A model generated the notes under the pieces. That model had not been told where the DNA came from and ran no database searches. It was given only the letters and a program-made list of their open reading frames with translations. From Plasmopara viticola (lineage: Eukaryota; Oomycota; Peronosporomycetes; Peronosporales; Peronosporaceae): a stretch of DNA of 64,000 nucleotides. The stretch lies in the NCBI GenBank assembly GCA_001695595.3, contig MBPM02000091.1, positions 124,001 to 188,000 of the forward strand, written 5' to 3'. Below, piece after piece: positions 21,544 to 35,246 of the stretch (position 1 is its first letter; each line of letters opens with the position of its first letter). The translations under genes and the position numbers were made by a program.

Positions 21544-23872
21544 ACATGTAGCTAGCTAGCTCGCTAATACTCTTAAGTACTTACTTTCCATTATAAAACT
21601 TAAAGTGTTAGTAATTGCAATACGGGCCTAGCACATTAAAATACGTGAATCCTTTTTCACGTCATATATTTTCGTCCGAGACAGCGCACCGACAAATTGT
21701 CATTTGCTTGCACTGGCTTGGTCAAGAGTTACACGAACGACGCTGATCAGATCGAGTGGGCGCAGGTTGAGTAAGTTTGCGCTTGAGATTCGATTCAAGA
21801 TGCTTACAGTGCTGCGTTTTTACGTCAGTGTAAACGAGCAAATTTGATAGGCACCTTGTGCCACTAAATGATTTAAAGACGTGCCTTCAGCTTATGACAA
21901 CGAGAGGTGCTTTGCCTTGTAGGTTCGAACAAAGCTGTAGAGAAAAAGATGATGCTGGTGCTTACAAGGTTTGCTTAGTTATCCTTTTGTTAACGCAAGG
22001 TGCTGGTGATATTAACGGATGTTCACGTTTGACCGTATGTTAAAGGCAATTTTGACGTTTAACACTGCCACCAGAGTTGTCAAGTTTTTTGTGAGTTTTA
22101 ATTTCGGAGTACGATCCACGTTTTTACATTAATAGAAAGGATTGGCCGCATGTATCTCGTTTCGGCTTCGTGTACGGTTGTGGTCCGTGCGATTCTCCGA
22201 CTCCATTGGAAAAGCTCTCGATACGCACATCGAGTTCCAAGACGGACAAATTGCGCTTCCACCATTTCGCAGAAGAATTTGAAGATGTGACTGACCAGTT
22301 GTGAGTCACCATGAAAGCCTATAACATATATAGGAAGGCAGACAGTGCACGCAAGAATTTAGCAGAATGTGCAATGCCCAGATACATTCTACGAATAAGT
22401 AGCTTGAGCTCCTCCTGTACATGCATATCGTTTGTTGTCCGATTGAGCTAAAATTTTGGCATCGTGGTGAGCTGCTGCAGTCTGTAAAGTTGACCACAAA
22501 AGGAATTAGGAACTTAGTCTTTAGGTGAGACGCGTAACACCTGCACCACCAAGAAATAAATTACAGATGCATTGGCTTGCAGTAGTAGTTGCTAAATTCT
22601 TGAACTGTCAAATGAACTGATGGCCTGCGCATCCAGTAGAACCAGCAACAAGCGATCAGAGTTCCATGATCACGAGCAATATGAGCCAGCGAAGTAGGTA
22701 AACAGTCGTCTTCTCGACGAAAAAGTCGCCGCCACTTTCTCTATGCTAAAAACTCAACAGGCGCTTGCACCACTTCACCCGAGCCTCCGCAGATAGGCAA
22801 GTGGCACAGCTTCAGATAAAAAGGAACTACGCAGTAACTTGTTTGACGTCTCAAACCCCAAAACGTGATTCTGGAGCAAAACAATGAGATCAAAAAATAC
22901 TAAGCTCTGCACTACTAAAAGTATTATAAACATGTTGGGGTGTCCGGACGCCCATTTTTGAGACATCAACGAGGAGCCCCGCATAATGACAAAGGGTACT
23001 TTTTCAAGAAATTGTGGTAATTCTAGGCAAGATTTTTGCGAATGAAGAACTATGCGATACAGTCGACTGCTTCGTATCGTTTGCACATCAGGAATTTTAA
23101 TTGAGGTCTCGTCCACAAACGAGTTGCTTGGAAACCTTGTATAAGCATTCCCTTCCAAAACGACGTCTCGCAAGCTCGAAGCCATAGTACTTGTCACTAT
23201 TTAAATCTGAGGCTATACTTAAATGTGCTAGAGCCTTTTTGCTGTGGTGCGCACTTTGCAGGTCTTTCACTTGGGTGTATCTTAATTTAACTTCTTCGGC
23301 AAGAAAGTGCTCGAAGTGCGGTAGCTATCGTGCCTTTTACTTCATTTGCAATCTATAACGCAGCTACGTCCCTTGGGCGTAGAGAAAATGACATCTTGCT
23401 CTCATCGAGGTGAGGTTGTTCTTGGTCACCAAAATAATGTCATCTGTGGCATTACGTTGTAATGAACAAGATTATTACGCGGCTAAAGAAATGCGACTCG
23501 TTTTTATATTGTTGGTATCTTTGGTATTCTATGTATGATAAATACGTTACCGCTCGACGTCAATCTTTCATTTCTTTACTTTTCCGACAATGATAAGTAG
23601 CATGCATATTATACCTGCTACATTGATACCATAACTTGCATATAATGTGAACGTGAGAGAAAAGCATTTGTTGGGAATACATAGCAGCAATATATGTTTA
23701 TCTCACGATATGAGATCTTTATTTTCTACAATGTCGACTTGGTAAGTGTTTAAGAGAATTAGGCTTTCCACACCTCCGTGAATTGTGAACTTTAAAAACT
23801 ATTGTGAAAAACTATATTGAGGAGCAAAATCAACCTGCTGCCCGAGTCGTAACTCGCAAAAAAGTTGACTGC
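21544..23872. other. Intergenic region with one unassigned open frame
   Basis: No recognised gene. A minus-strand frame of 140 codons (23,197-22,775) has an ATG start, a hydrophobic stretch (NMFIILLVVQSLVFFDLIVLL) and no known domain; it could be a small membrane protein or chance. A short plus-strand frame ending near 21,770 (SYTNDADQIEWAQVE) looks protein-like but cannot be extended. Confidence 0.25.
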
Positions 23873-24499
23873 TTAATGACGCGTGTTAGCGGCTTGCTGA
23901 AAAGCATACTGTCCGGCCTTAGCTGCAAGCTCCGGGTTTTTGCTCATAAAACTGGCAGCCTCCTGGCTGCTCGTAGTGTAGCCAGCTGTAGGGTCCGCAT
24001 CAGCGCTAAGCGTCGACTTAAACTCTGGGTGGCGGCACATGACGAGCAAATTTATAAACGCGTTCATGCACATGAACACACCAGCGATGGTGGCTAGCGC
24101 CGAGCCAATCCCAAAGTCCAAAAAGCCGATGAAAAAGATAAATGCAGCTCTTCCCTTGTAGCTGTACAGGAATCCGAAATTAGAGCGAATGGCTGTCTCC
24201 ATGCGCGAGAGGCGACACTCAAAGAGCAGAAACAGTATGCCAAACATAATGACGTAGATGGACACGAGCGTGCCCGTGATGTTGAGCGTGATAAACGATG
24301 TGATACCAACGATGCCCGCAATAATTTGGATAATGGAGCATCCCACATTGCCTAGCCGCATGTACCGCAGCAACTTTGGCAACTCCATCTTGTTCACGTC
24401 ATTCACCTTCTGTATAAAATTGCGTTTGGGCGGCGCAACGGGCGCCATGTTTCCACCCACGCTGTCCGTGTTAATAACTACGCTCGTTGATTTCATCAT
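23873..24499 (-). CDS. COPI-associated / TVP15-like Golgi membrane protein
   Basis: This 208-residue intronless protein belongs by appearance to the COPI-associated family (yeast TVP15 group) of Golgi/endosome membrane proteins linked to vesicle traffic. It has four hydrophobic spans at about 50-70, 75-94, 117-130 and 132-154. FLLFECRLSRM lies between spans 2 and 3, followed by NFGFLYSYKGRAAFIFFIGFL, a typical family block. The C-terminal tail is soluble (SKNPELAAKAGQYAFQQA). The ATG at 24,499 (MMKSTS) is used; the frame is open a little further but only from TTG. On the minus strand, ACATTCCATTT near 24,573-24,583 is close to the oomycete initiator and would give an 80 nt leader. Confidence 0.85.
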   Translation of the reverse strand: MMKSTSVVINTDSVGGNMAPVAPPKRNFIQKVNDVNKMELPKLLRYMRLGNVGCSIIQIIAGIVGITSFITLNITGTLVSIYVIMFGILFLLFECRLSRMETAIRSNFGFLYSYKGRAAFIFFIGFLDFGIGSALATIAGVFMCMNAFINLLVMCRHPEFKSTLSADADPTAGYTTSSQEAASFMSKNPELAAKAGQYAFQQAANTRH

Positions 24500-27400
24500 C
24501 CTAACACGGAGCAATGACTTTAGCGAGGATGGCGGACTATTCTCGACTGCGAGCGAGGACGCGAGAGACAGAAATGGAATGTTTCCAACTAGACCTATAT
24601 TGAGAGAAAAGTGTAGACCACATTATTCTTTTTTGCGGCTGTATTATTATGAAAAGAGTGATAAATATTGTTATGCCTTTCTCAGCACAGCGCTCACATA
24701 GAGGGTACGTACTTACTATATTAAGATGTCGCTACATTAAAGCTGTTTCACTTAAAAAGTCAATTACAAACATCACAAAAAATAGAAAAGAGGCCTGTGC
24801 ACTAAGTCGAGTAGAATAACTGTGCTGAATAGAAAGCGAACATTCAGGTAACAGGAACTAAGCTTACTTCACAATTGAAATAAAAGAGTTAGATAGGATT
24901 CTCGGTAGTAAGCGTGACTCTAAGAGTGTATATTGATGAGTACAAAGCATAATCCAAAGACCTCAAGCTTAATCACAACAGTAGCCCACCTGCACCTGGT
25001 AATTTATGTTGCCACTTTACATAAGACTGATCCAGCGCGCGGGATGGAGCAATATGCTGACTTGCCACAGGGAATATTATTTTTAGCAAACTAACACGTA
25101 TGCTTAGATCACCAAGAACCACATTTGGTCGCACAAGACCCGAGTAAGCATTTTGAGCAAAACTTTACAAAGTCGTGTACGCTCGTATGGCCAGCTCCTT
25201 AGGTTGATGCTGCAGCGAGACTGCCGTAGTTGTTTGCTTTAAGAGAGCGCGAGTTCAAGCAATTGACCTTTGATTTACACCCAAAGCCAAGGCGAGTTGA
25301 TATTTACCTAAATCTAGAAGCTAGTATCAGTCTTAAAACAATGACGCTTTTATACTTTAGAACGCAAAATTATTTTCTTGGGTTTTTTGATAGAACCCCG
25401 TGGGGTGAATGTCCTTCGATAAATTTTAAGCATATTGATTCCTACTAGTATGCCTCGAGCGGCGATCACTAAACAATGCACTGCTTTCTAGGTCCTCTGT
25501 ACTAAGTTTTTCCATCATATTGATGATTCGAAGATTACGCGAGTTACGCCATACAATGTGGTAATAACACCAATGAGAGACCACACACCGGCTTTCCACA
25601 TCAAGGCTTTAAGCTTCTTGAGCCCGAACTTTTCTTAGGGACTTTCTGTAGATAGAAAATTATTGTTGTGACTCGTGCCGCCCCACACAACAAACAAAAA
25701 AGCTTTAATCAAAATACAGTCTTGGGTTTAAGCGACCACCTTGTCGTTCGCATCGAATGCATCCGCGGGGTTTGCAATCGATAAGATTCTAAAACACGAG
25801 TAAAGCCTATAGTATCTAAAAACCGAGTAGCATCCCGACATTTACATGTCATGCCGTCAGATGACGACTTGGTTGTTCTCAGAGCACACTTACGCCGAGC
25901 GCGGCGCTAACCCTATGCTCAAAGCTAAGACGACTCAAGCCTTATGGTCGACTACGATCCGCCAGACTCGGGGAATAAGAAGACGAACAGAGCGAGTACT
26001 TTCTTCGAAGAATTCAAGCTTTGCTCGTGAGCCTGCGGAATATTTCACCAATCTAAGTCGCTTTAAGGGATCTCTGGGTGTGAAAGCTACATACGCTGCA
26101 CTTACCTGAGGTACGCACTCGCAAATTCATGCGTTGCATATCGCGTACTCGCGAGCGACCAGTGTTTGTTTTGCACACCCTCACATGCTTCGTGCTTGTT
26201 CTCCGATCAATCGCTTGTGTTTGATAAGCCAAAGCTCATATGAGACAAGGTGCAGTTGTAGCAAAATGACCGTGCTTGATTCTTGACAACCCGAGGTGCT
26301 ACATTAGATTTACGGCATTGGGCTGTGGCCCTGACGAGTGCTTAGCGTGTGGCATGCGCAGCACTAATGGCCAGATCTTTAGTTTTGCAGGAGCTTTTCT
26401 GAGTGGACTACTTTGTTCGTTTGGCTATTTAATCGTGCTGCGAACTGTTAGAGTGGTTACACGTCTTCTATAGCGTCCAAAAGTTACAAATTTTATATGT
26501 GGGTGCTAGGCACATGAGCACAAAAAGCTGTTTTCTCTACCCGCACTTCGTAGCGACTTCAGCAAAGCCACTGTTTAAATAGAATGGCGCCTCTAATACG
26601 AGCGTGCAAGTCAAAGGCTAGTGATGTACAGTCGTCGTGTGACTTAAACCTTCAACCTGATACTCCCGTGATCACTGCTTCTGCACCGGTCACCAAAGAT
26701 CTTGAGATAAGTTCTGATTGTGGCCTTCAATCCTGGTGGTAAAAACGTAGTCTTGTTAAAGACGTTTATCGCTATGGTCAAAAGTTTAGCAAAAAGTGCC
26801 AGATATTTCCTGGCAGAGTAGGGCTCCAAAATTTTAATGTGGGAAATTTACGTGTACTTTACAAGATGCTCGATCGCCGTTTATATCAAGAAGTAGAGGA
26901 GATAAACGATGTCCCGGTATTACTCGGCGCACTGCGTGCCCTTAACTATGATGTCGGTGTCTGGTGGACGCAATCGTGGAGTTTTTGAGCCGTAGCACCG
27001 ATGATCTCTGCTTTCTTTGCCAAGACATGAACGGATGGCGCAGACCCAGCACGCCCACGCCCTACCCAACCTCGTATCGAGCCTTGAACACTTGTTTGTG
27101 TCGCCCCATAATCGAAGATTTAACACTATTGCCCGAAATTACATTCTGGTTCAGCTGCTGAGCTATGACTGTGTCAGCGTATGGTCCGACGTCAATGCTT
27201 CCACGCTGACGCAGCCCAAAAAACAGATGAGTAATCTCACATATATCACTGGCTGTATTTGCATTCTACAAGAAATTACGAGCCCTTACACCAAGCCTCT
27301 TTTCGCTATGATCTTAATTGGACCAATATTGCGTGGGCACAAATTAGTCTTATAGACGGCGGTAAGTGCATGTAAAAGGCTTTTCTAGCATGTAGCTATA

Positions 27401-29050
27401 CTAAACCACCACAAAACGTTCTGCTCTTTCGTTCAAAATCCTTCGTTTGGATATCTTGTTACTCAGCCTTATTCTCTCACGCGTGTCTTGAGGAACGAAG
27501 TTCTTTTAAGCTTAGAGTCTACGACTTGCTTACACATTGATAGAAGGCTGATATCAGCAAGCCACTTGGCTTTCCCTCTCCGTCAGACCTAGAGCAGTTA
27601 AGTGGCATTAATCAAACGCGATAATTTACTAGCGCATTTGTGTGAAGCCGTGAAGAGCCTGCTAAGAACCCAGTTGATGGGGGCTTGCTGCTCCATTTAC
27701 TTGCAGTAATTGCGCACATACTGTGTGACAAAGATTCGACGACGAAATTTGCTCGCTCTTCTACTCCACCGATTTGAAGATGGTTCGCTACGGACATGCC
27801 CAACTTGACTTGAGGATCAGAGGCAGTTCACTCAAGGGTTCCATTTATTAAAACCACGGTCGTGGAGCAGCACTGCTTGTTAAACAACGACGATTGTAAT
27901 TGGAACAACCTTATAATGAATTATCTCGCTTAAATAGTCAACGAAATCTACAACACTACCGAGGCCTTCGGATGACCAAAGACGAAGTTTGTACTAATGA
28001 GCTGCCAGTATCACACTGGCACCACAAACTTAATGATGGTGTGGCAAATTTTGGCCTTTGTATGTGCACGCGTATGCGCTTATCCACATATACCAGTTAG
28101 TGGGTGTCAAGTGACTGACAGGCAGCGTATCGCGAGCCTCATAAGAGTTACATGACTCAAATTCTTATCGTGATGAGTCAGGATCAGGGATGTGATTAAT
28201 CAACCCGTGAAACCTTTTGCTGATTTACGCAATGCCATCTCGCGCATATGCGCGACGAGGTTCATCCATTACATACGAGGTCGCAGTTGTGCCATGAGCT
28301 AGCTCATGATCTGGATGACACAATATTGTATAGGCCAAAGCAATCTGCTTTCCTGGCACATGTTTTACCTATAAGGTGTACTTTGCAAAAAAAGAAGAGC
28401 TACCTGGCCATTCTCGGCGAGAGCTAAGACGACAGAGTCGAAGAGTAAACTGACCTGGGAACGGCACAGATCACAAACGACTTAGGGCATTGCAAGTACT
28501 TTTTGTCATGGACAGATACCTTTTTCTTTGCAGCTTTGAGTTGCTACGATTCAAACGCGAATTGTCGATCTCATTTTCTTGCAGCAAAGCAGTGCTAATG
28601 GCAAAAACTGACGCGTCCCAGGCAATAGTGAATAGTCCTGCAGGGCTAGAATTAAGTGCCTGCCACAGGCTTTCTTTGTCGAATAGCTCTTAGTGTTAAA
28701 CTTCTCAAACAAACTCTGTGTGTTTCTAATGAAGATCGTATAATTGCCTAGCCGCACCTGCATTTTTCAAATATACTCGTATGGACAGATGGCCAGGCCA
28801 AGCGACTATCTTAGTCTCTCTGACTCGATCCATTTTTATGGTCAAGATCATGGCAAAACTCTTTCCGAAGGCTATAATTTCCGGTAAGATAATGTTTATC
28901 TTGATTAGCAAAATGTCAAATTGCGCGCATGCACTTAAGCACTGCTCGCAAGTGGACAACGTAGTCTTCCACGTCCATTTTTTCGTGCTCAGTCGTGAAA
29001 TTGACATCGTGCTGCTCTAAACAAATGCTGAAAATGAGGCCGGGAAATTC
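24500..29050. other. Gene-poor spacer leading into the repeat array
   Basis: I see no supported gene in this 4.5 kb. Frames are all below 115 codons. 26,276-26,473 (plus) encodes a short hydrophobic segment and 28,726-29,007 (minus) a basic one, neither recognised. The sequence after about 29,050 is clearly a diverged copy of the array; it may begin somewhat earlier. Confidence 0.35.
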
Positions 29051-30540
29051 TGTCGTAATAAGATTCATTTTCAAAGCTTTAAGTCAAAAGTGCTCTGTGC
29101 CGGGTTTTACAAAGGTGGCATTAAGCGTAAATAGTACGGCATTTGAATCTGAGAGTTAGACTCGCTTTTCCGTTGCTGAACCTTTCTTTCGTCTTGGCTT
29201 GCTCAATTCGCCTCTATGTAGTGGGATACTCCCAAAGCATAAAACTAATATGAGACTTGAAATATGAAAGATAATAAAACCTCACAAGATGAATTGCATA
29301 AAATAATGGGTGCAACGAATTTGTCTCGGAAAGGTCGAAACGTTACACCGAGCAATGCTTGTTGGGTTTGCAAAAAGTCCGATGAAAGTGTGTCATTTTG
29401 CAAAAAAAATTTTTTTAGCTTTCTAGTATTCAGCAATATTTTATGCCCTATTTCTTTCGCGTTTATCCAATTTCTTTTGTTTTCTCGGGCGGATGCAGCT
29501 GCACTTTTTGCCCTTTAATTATCTTCGGGACATGAGCAAAATAAAAAAAAATCGCAAGGATGGTTGACCAGTACTCAAAGGTTAAATTTGTAATCAACAA
29601 CAGAATGTACACATCTGCTGAAGTTTTACCATTCCAAATAAACGGGCCGTAACGTTTTGGAACTTGAATAGCAATTAAAAGCACGAATGCTTCGGAAACA
29701 AGTTCGGTAGAACCTCGGGAAACCTTTTCCTTCCAGGTCGCTAATGTTCATACAAACAATATAAGGTGACCTGCAAAAAGTTGGCCAAGCATAATCAGCG
29801 AGGCAAGGAATCCAATTGCATCTGCTTAATGTAACGACATATAGTCGGATGAACATAAAAGAGTTGACTTGATCTTGTTGGATAAAAGGACCTGCTACCC
29901 ACAAGACAGAAGCAGGCTTTGTTGCATAAGTAGCACTAAGAACAGAGGCCAATTTAGTGGTAGAACTTCTTTAATTGCCAGATACCTTCATAAAGTTGCC
30001 GTGACCATCGTTGATTTACATGTCCGTCTTGCCTCGTCGCTCTAATTCTGGCATCGTATTAGTTATAGTGACTTTTGATATAAGAGTCAAAGAGTGATGG
30101 CTAACCTGTATCAATCTCCTATTGATGTTGTGTGGAAAAGGGTGTCGATGTAGCGGGACGCTACATATAGGCATGCTTTTGTGTTCAGAAAGCGAGACCA
30201 GCTTCTTCGCCTAACATTTGACAACCTCATTTTAAGCTGAGCGCATGGGTGGCTACAAGAATTTAAATGCTAAAGCACTCAAGACCTGATTACGCTAATA
30301 TAACATCAAATGATACTCGAGACCTGAGCACAATATTGTGTGGTCAAATGTACCTACGTACTATCAGCTGAGCTAGATACTGCTTCCGCAGATAGTACCA
30401 GTTATAGTTTAAATCACATCAACGGCAACAACTTGATTTTGTGTCTGAAGTGTAGTTGCTCGTTTAGACGTGTCGCTTAGAAGATTATATATAATAAGCC
30501 GCTTGGGTCTATCTAAACAGCTTAGTCTTCTCAGTTGACA
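29050..30540 (+). repeat. Diverged array copy A0 (older relic)
   Basis: By eye this stretch is collinear with 49,850-51,350 of unit B but clearly more diverged (roughly four bases in five agree). Anchors are ACAAAGGTGGCATTAAG (29,112) against the B sequence at 49,914, GGTTGAC at 29,560 against 50,399, CACAGAGGCC, and CGCATGGGTGGCTACAAGA. Its segment order matches unit B rather than A or C. Identity rises sharply near 30,540, where unit A begins. No gene is intact in it. Confidence 0.75.
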
Positions 30541-30931
30541 AGAGAAAAAAGGATGTCACGCAAATTTATTGCAGGTTAAATATTGTTTGTTTTTCGATCG
30601 TTATCGGAAGTACAAAATAACAAAGACTCATGATGGGGAGATTTGTAAAAAGGTCGTTGGGTACATTGCCAAAACTTTATGCTTGTGTGTACTCCGTTTT
30701 TAGACGTTGGGTGGGGCGACTGAATACAATTGGTGCCAATATTAGTGGTATTGTTAATGACGAGTTATGTAGCTTCTACGAGTGTGATTTTCAGTACCCG
30801 CCACACCTTATAGTATGCAATTGTGATATGACGTGTGCTTTTGAGATCATGCAATCAAGAGGGTGATATTCGTCAGCACACGACTGAAGGCAATAGGGTG
30901 TGCAAACAAAGCCAGCTAAAATAATAACTGA

Positions 30932-31206
30932 CCGTTTATTGAAAAGCTTAAGAAGAAGGATTACGAGGTGGTGTTCATGGTTGAGGCTATTGACGAATAC
31001 GCTGTGCAGCAGTTGAAGGAGTATGAGGGTAAGAAGCTCATCTGCGCCACGAAGAAAGGCCTTAAAATTGAGGAGACGGAAGACGAGAAGAAGTCGTTTG
31101 GGAAGCGGAAGCTGCCACGGAGGGACTTTGCAAGCTTATTGAGGAAGTATTGGACGACAAGGTCGATAAGGTCGAAATTTTAAACCGCATTGTCGAGTCG
31201 CCGTGT
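30932..31206 (+). pseudogene. HSP90 gene fragment, unit A (frameshifted)
   Basis: This encodes the HSP90 middle/C-terminal stretch from about PFIEKLKKK to ESPC, including [23 protein letters not shown] with only minor changes. Compared with units B and C it lacks one base near 31,100 (TTTGGGAAGCGG against TTTGAGGAAGCG), so the frame breaks. A stop (TGA) lies directly before the first HSP90 codon. It is a captured exon piece, not a functional chaperone gene. Confidence 0.9.
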
Positions 31207-31740
31207 GTCCACTTTGGCAAAACTTAGATTATATTCGATCAGATGCTCAAAGGATTTATCGTATTTAATGCGAAGACTGCAGAAGTATACGTTTTTTCCA
31301 TCGCCAATTCGTATCAAGCTGACAAATCCAGGACTGCAATTGCTGAGATGACAAAACTGGTAGACAAAAATGCTTTTAGCCGGTCTGGCATGTACATGAA
31401 GAGACAAAGTTAAAGTCAAGCGTCAAAGCCAGTAAAAGCAAAAAACGAGCGCTTTAATTTTCGTGAAATCGAAATGTATTGCCACCTTATTTCGCATAAC
31501 GCGCCAAGCCGTAGTAGAAATGAACTGCTTTGAGTAAGGTTCCGTTTTTTTGTAACAGCACACCGCATAACACACATTCACGTTCCGGAGAGAAGGGTCT
31601 ACCTTCTTTTTGACAAAAAGTGACTAGCCCCCGTCACATATCACTCTGCAATTTAAGCAGGGACTATATCCATTTATATCCTTCGACATTTTTTCAAATC
31701 CAGTACATCGAAATCAATACTTGCGATTGCATCAAATAAG

Positions 31741-34700
31741 AGAGGCAGACGATTCTATTTGGTCAGCTTATCGACGACTAGATGTCTGTACGGTCCTAAG
31801 CTAGCAACGCCGGTTCCAGGTCCTGGTTCGGTGGTTGTACGGGGCTCGTCTCCGTCGGAGACTTCTCTGTGGGTTGTTTCTCCAGCGCGTGTTGGCAAAG
31901 CAGGATTTTTTAACTTGTCTGGTGTTCTTCTTTCTCGCGTCGCTAAAGCTCGTAGTTGCTGCTGGCCGGTCGACCAAAACTCGAGCACGCTTCCTTCGAC
32001 GGTAATCGCTTTCTGTTTGAAGACGACTCTGTTCCGTTGTAACCATAGGCTGGTGATACAGATACTGCACAGAATTCGCCACATCCTCTCCCATTCCTTC
32101 CCGTACTTCTTTTCCTCATCCGGATGATCGTTGCTCAGTTTGGCCTTGATGACCCTCCACAATTCTGGTGCTTTCCTGCTGGCGCACGCTTGGTGGAATC
32201 TGTCTTTTGCTGGAGTTTCCATTGCTCGCCCGTCCAATGACACACTAGTTTCTGCCAACATGCTTGAGCGCATGGGCAGTTCCAAAATATATGCTCGAGC
32301 GTCTCCTTTTGTCCGTGACAGCGCTGTAGTTTGCGACAGCTGTCGTCCAGCCGCCGGCCTTCGTGATACGGATTGAGCTGCTGTAGTACTATTCGATAGC
32401 TGACCCAAACTTGGTACGCGGTGAGCTGCTTGGGTGTTTAGGTCATTGCTGCTGCTTGCCAGGTACTCGTTCGCACTGCTTCCCGCAACCGGGCGACTAT
32501 GGTGTCCATTTTGATACCTTCTCCTCTATATCTTTTGAACGCCTGCTTCTTGATCACTGCAAACACATGACGGTTTGCCGTCGCATCCGGTACAGCCCAT
32601 GGAAAGCCATGAAGTGTCGGGTGTGCCATGAAACGATGATTCCATCTCGCTCATGCCGTCGGAGTTTATGAATGTCCTCCATCGTGCTTGAGTCTGCCTT
32701 GATCGTGCTGCTGATGGTCCAGTGAACTCCGTCGGGCTGCTGTTCCAGCTCGAACTCCGAGATTCTTTGTCCTGTCTGACTGATACACCGGATGCTGCCC
32801 CTGCGAGGATCACCCACTTGTACTTATTCCGAAGTTGTGGTTGATGCCGCATGGTCGCCTCGGTCCCGGTTCGCAGGGTATCTCCTACTGCCAAAGGAGG
32901 GCTTCTGCTGAGGATGGCTATACTCCATCTGCGCAGTTTTGGTTGATGATGACCAATGTTCGTCGAGTATGGTATGTGCATCTTATACGATCGATCGCTC
33001 CTTCTTGTGATATGGAGCTCCTCCAGCGTGCAGCTCACAATTCTATCGTATTTCCTGCTCGTTAGCATCGCTCCGGTCTCATCTATAATGGCTAAGTTAT
33101 CGTTCCAGTGATAGGCGGGCCAAAACGTCTCTCCCTCTGGTGTTCTCATCCGCATCAACTCAGAAAGGGGTTCCTTTGGTACTATGTGTCATTCCCCGTC
33201 CTTCGTCCAGCTCGCCGCTGATGCTGCTATTTCTTTCAGCCGTTGTCGCCGCTGCAGGATGGTTGCTACTTCTTCTTCCTCCGGCACTAGCCAGCTTCCG
33301 ATGAGCTGAGACTCCACTCGTCCAGGGCTGGATTGCTCCACGAAAAGCCCACGCTCTCCATGCTGCGTAGTAGGTGTCGTGCCGTTGTACTAGCCACTGA
33401 ATGGCATGCTTCGCTCGTTGAGTTTTGCACGCAATCTCGATGGATGCTAGGCCGACACCTCCTGCCTGCTTCGGGAGCCCCGGATTCATTTTGTGTCGGC
33501 TTGTAGCTATACTCGTTGAATGCTGCCAGAGAAACTGCTTTTGGAGGTTGCGTAACTGCTTGACTGCCCACTGCGGCATCTCAAAGGCTGCCGCTGTAAA
33601 CAGAATAGACGGCAACATGATGACGTTGAGGAGGACAACCCGATTCTCGACGCTGTTTGAAAGTTGCGCCGCTGTTGCCAGTCTTTTTTGCACTGTGCGA
33701 ATGCGGGCAGCCCAGTTCGGATCCGTGAGCGGTCCGGTGCCTACTTGATAGCCTAGGTATCGCACAGTTTCCCCACCTGGTAACACTGGTATTCCGTGTA
33801 TTTCTTTCATCTCCACCGCTGTGTTGAGAAAGATGGCCTTGCTCTTTGTCGGTTGCGCTTGGAGGTCTGTTAGTTCTCCAAATCGTTGCACCAGTGCCAT
33901 TACTCGGGGTAGTTGACGCGCTTCTTGGAGGAAGACAAGTGAATCATCAACGAACGCCGAAAACTTGTGCATCTTCCCTCTAGTTCCTGGCACATGGATC
34001 CCTTCTGTATGGTCGTCCTGCTGAATTGCTAACGCAAGCACCTCAGCTGTGAGAATAAAAAGCAGGGGGGCTAATGGGCAGCCTTGACAAATGCCTGATA
34101 CCACCTCCTGCGGTTCTGATAGCTCCCCGTTGACTAGAAATCGCGCCGTGGTTCCATCATGCAGCTTCCTCAGCATCCGCACAAACATCGGCGAAAATTC
34201 AAAACGAAGGAGTACGAGAAACAAAAGTTCTCGCGCGACTGTATCATAAGCCTTCTTGGAATCCAGCAGCAAGATTACTCTACTTGATGCTACTGCAAGC
34301 TCTGGTTTTGCCTTCGCTGTGGCAAGGATAGCGAGCATCATCATCACGGATTTCATCATTTGGCGTCCGTGGACGAACCCTTGTTGCGATGACCCGATAG
34401 CTTTGCCCATGACTCGCTAAGTTTGGGCGGCCATTACTTTGGTAACTATTTTGTACGCGGTTTGGAGTAGCGAGATCGGACGATAGTCCATCGCATCATC
34501 TGAATCGCCAATCTTCTTGAGGGGAATGATGAGAGCCTCCAGAAAGGATTGGGGTGGCTCACCTCCCTTGAGTAACTCGTTGCTGATAGACGTGAGCGCT
34601 GGCACGAAGATGGACTGTATGTCTTTGAAGAAATCATTGTTAAGACCATCTGCGCCCGCTGCTTTGTGCCGATTAAGGGCTGAAATTGCTTCCATGACCT

Positions 34701-35246
34701 CTTGCTCCACTACTGGATTCATGAGAAGGTTGTTGTCCTTTGGCGAAAGCTTCCGGTCAACAGGTATCTGCACGAATTTATCAAATTCACGCTCGAGGTC
34801 AGCATCCGGAACTTTGCTATGAATAGTGCCCAGTATCGGAGACCATTCCCTTGCAAATTTGGTCGCTAGGGTCATTCTACGCTGGAATCTGCACCATGAA
34901 TGTGCCGGACATTTGCAATAGTTTGATCACACTCCCAATTTGACGCCCGCTTGAAAACCCACCGAAGGCGGTCTGTTGTCCGTTCTAGTCGCTGGCTGAG
35001 ATGGATGATATGTTCAGCTCTTCGCTCTTCCATGGTGACCTCGAGCAGATCTTTTCTCGTGAGTAAGTGTACTCGACTCTGGACGTTTAATTTGTGCTTG
35101 AACGCCTTCCGCCTCTTCTTTTCTTGCTGGATGAGCCGGCGGATGCACATTCCGCATTTCTGCACCGTGCTATCCCATGTTTGAACTGTCTCCTGTCGCC
35201 CAATGCCTTCCTCTACAAGGGCGTCCAGCAGCGCCTCTTGTACAAA
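31741..35246 (-). mobile_element. 5'-truncated LINE retrotransposon (L1/Tx1-like)
   Basis: This 3.5 kb non-LTR element is inserted only in unit A. The 16 bp GATTGCATCAAATAAG flanks it at 31,725-31,740 and 35,247-35,262, while units B and C have the site once and uninterrupted (for example 42,785-42,800). On the minus strand it reads reverse transcriptase, then a zinc-finger-like HxxC region (near 32,330) and a C-terminal tail. No endonuclease domain precedes the RT, so it is truncated at the 5' end. It has at least one frameshift and a stop within the coding region. Confidence 0.92.
33160..34875 (-). pseudogene. Reverse transcriptase of the LINE, interrupted by one stop
   Basis: The two frames 34,875-34,417 and 34,410-33,160 are in the same phase and are separated by a single TAG near 34,414. 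Recognisable RT blocks are [80 protein letters not shown] and the catalytic FVDDSL near 33,941-33,955, followed by the RT thumb. The blocks resemble plant and oomycete L1/Tx1-type elements. Upstream sequence (35,165-34,875) continues in another frame, so a frameshift is also present. It cannot make a full-length enzyme as it stands. Confidence 0.9.

Noticed and set aside
30630..30866. MMGRFVKRS frame repeated in each unit as a conserved gene
   Set aside because: No domain is recognisable, and the diverged copy D does not keep the frame, which argues against selection on a protein.
31759..32127. Plus-strand frame of 122 codons in the LINE 3' region
   Set aside because: It is antisense to the LINE C-terminal coding region.
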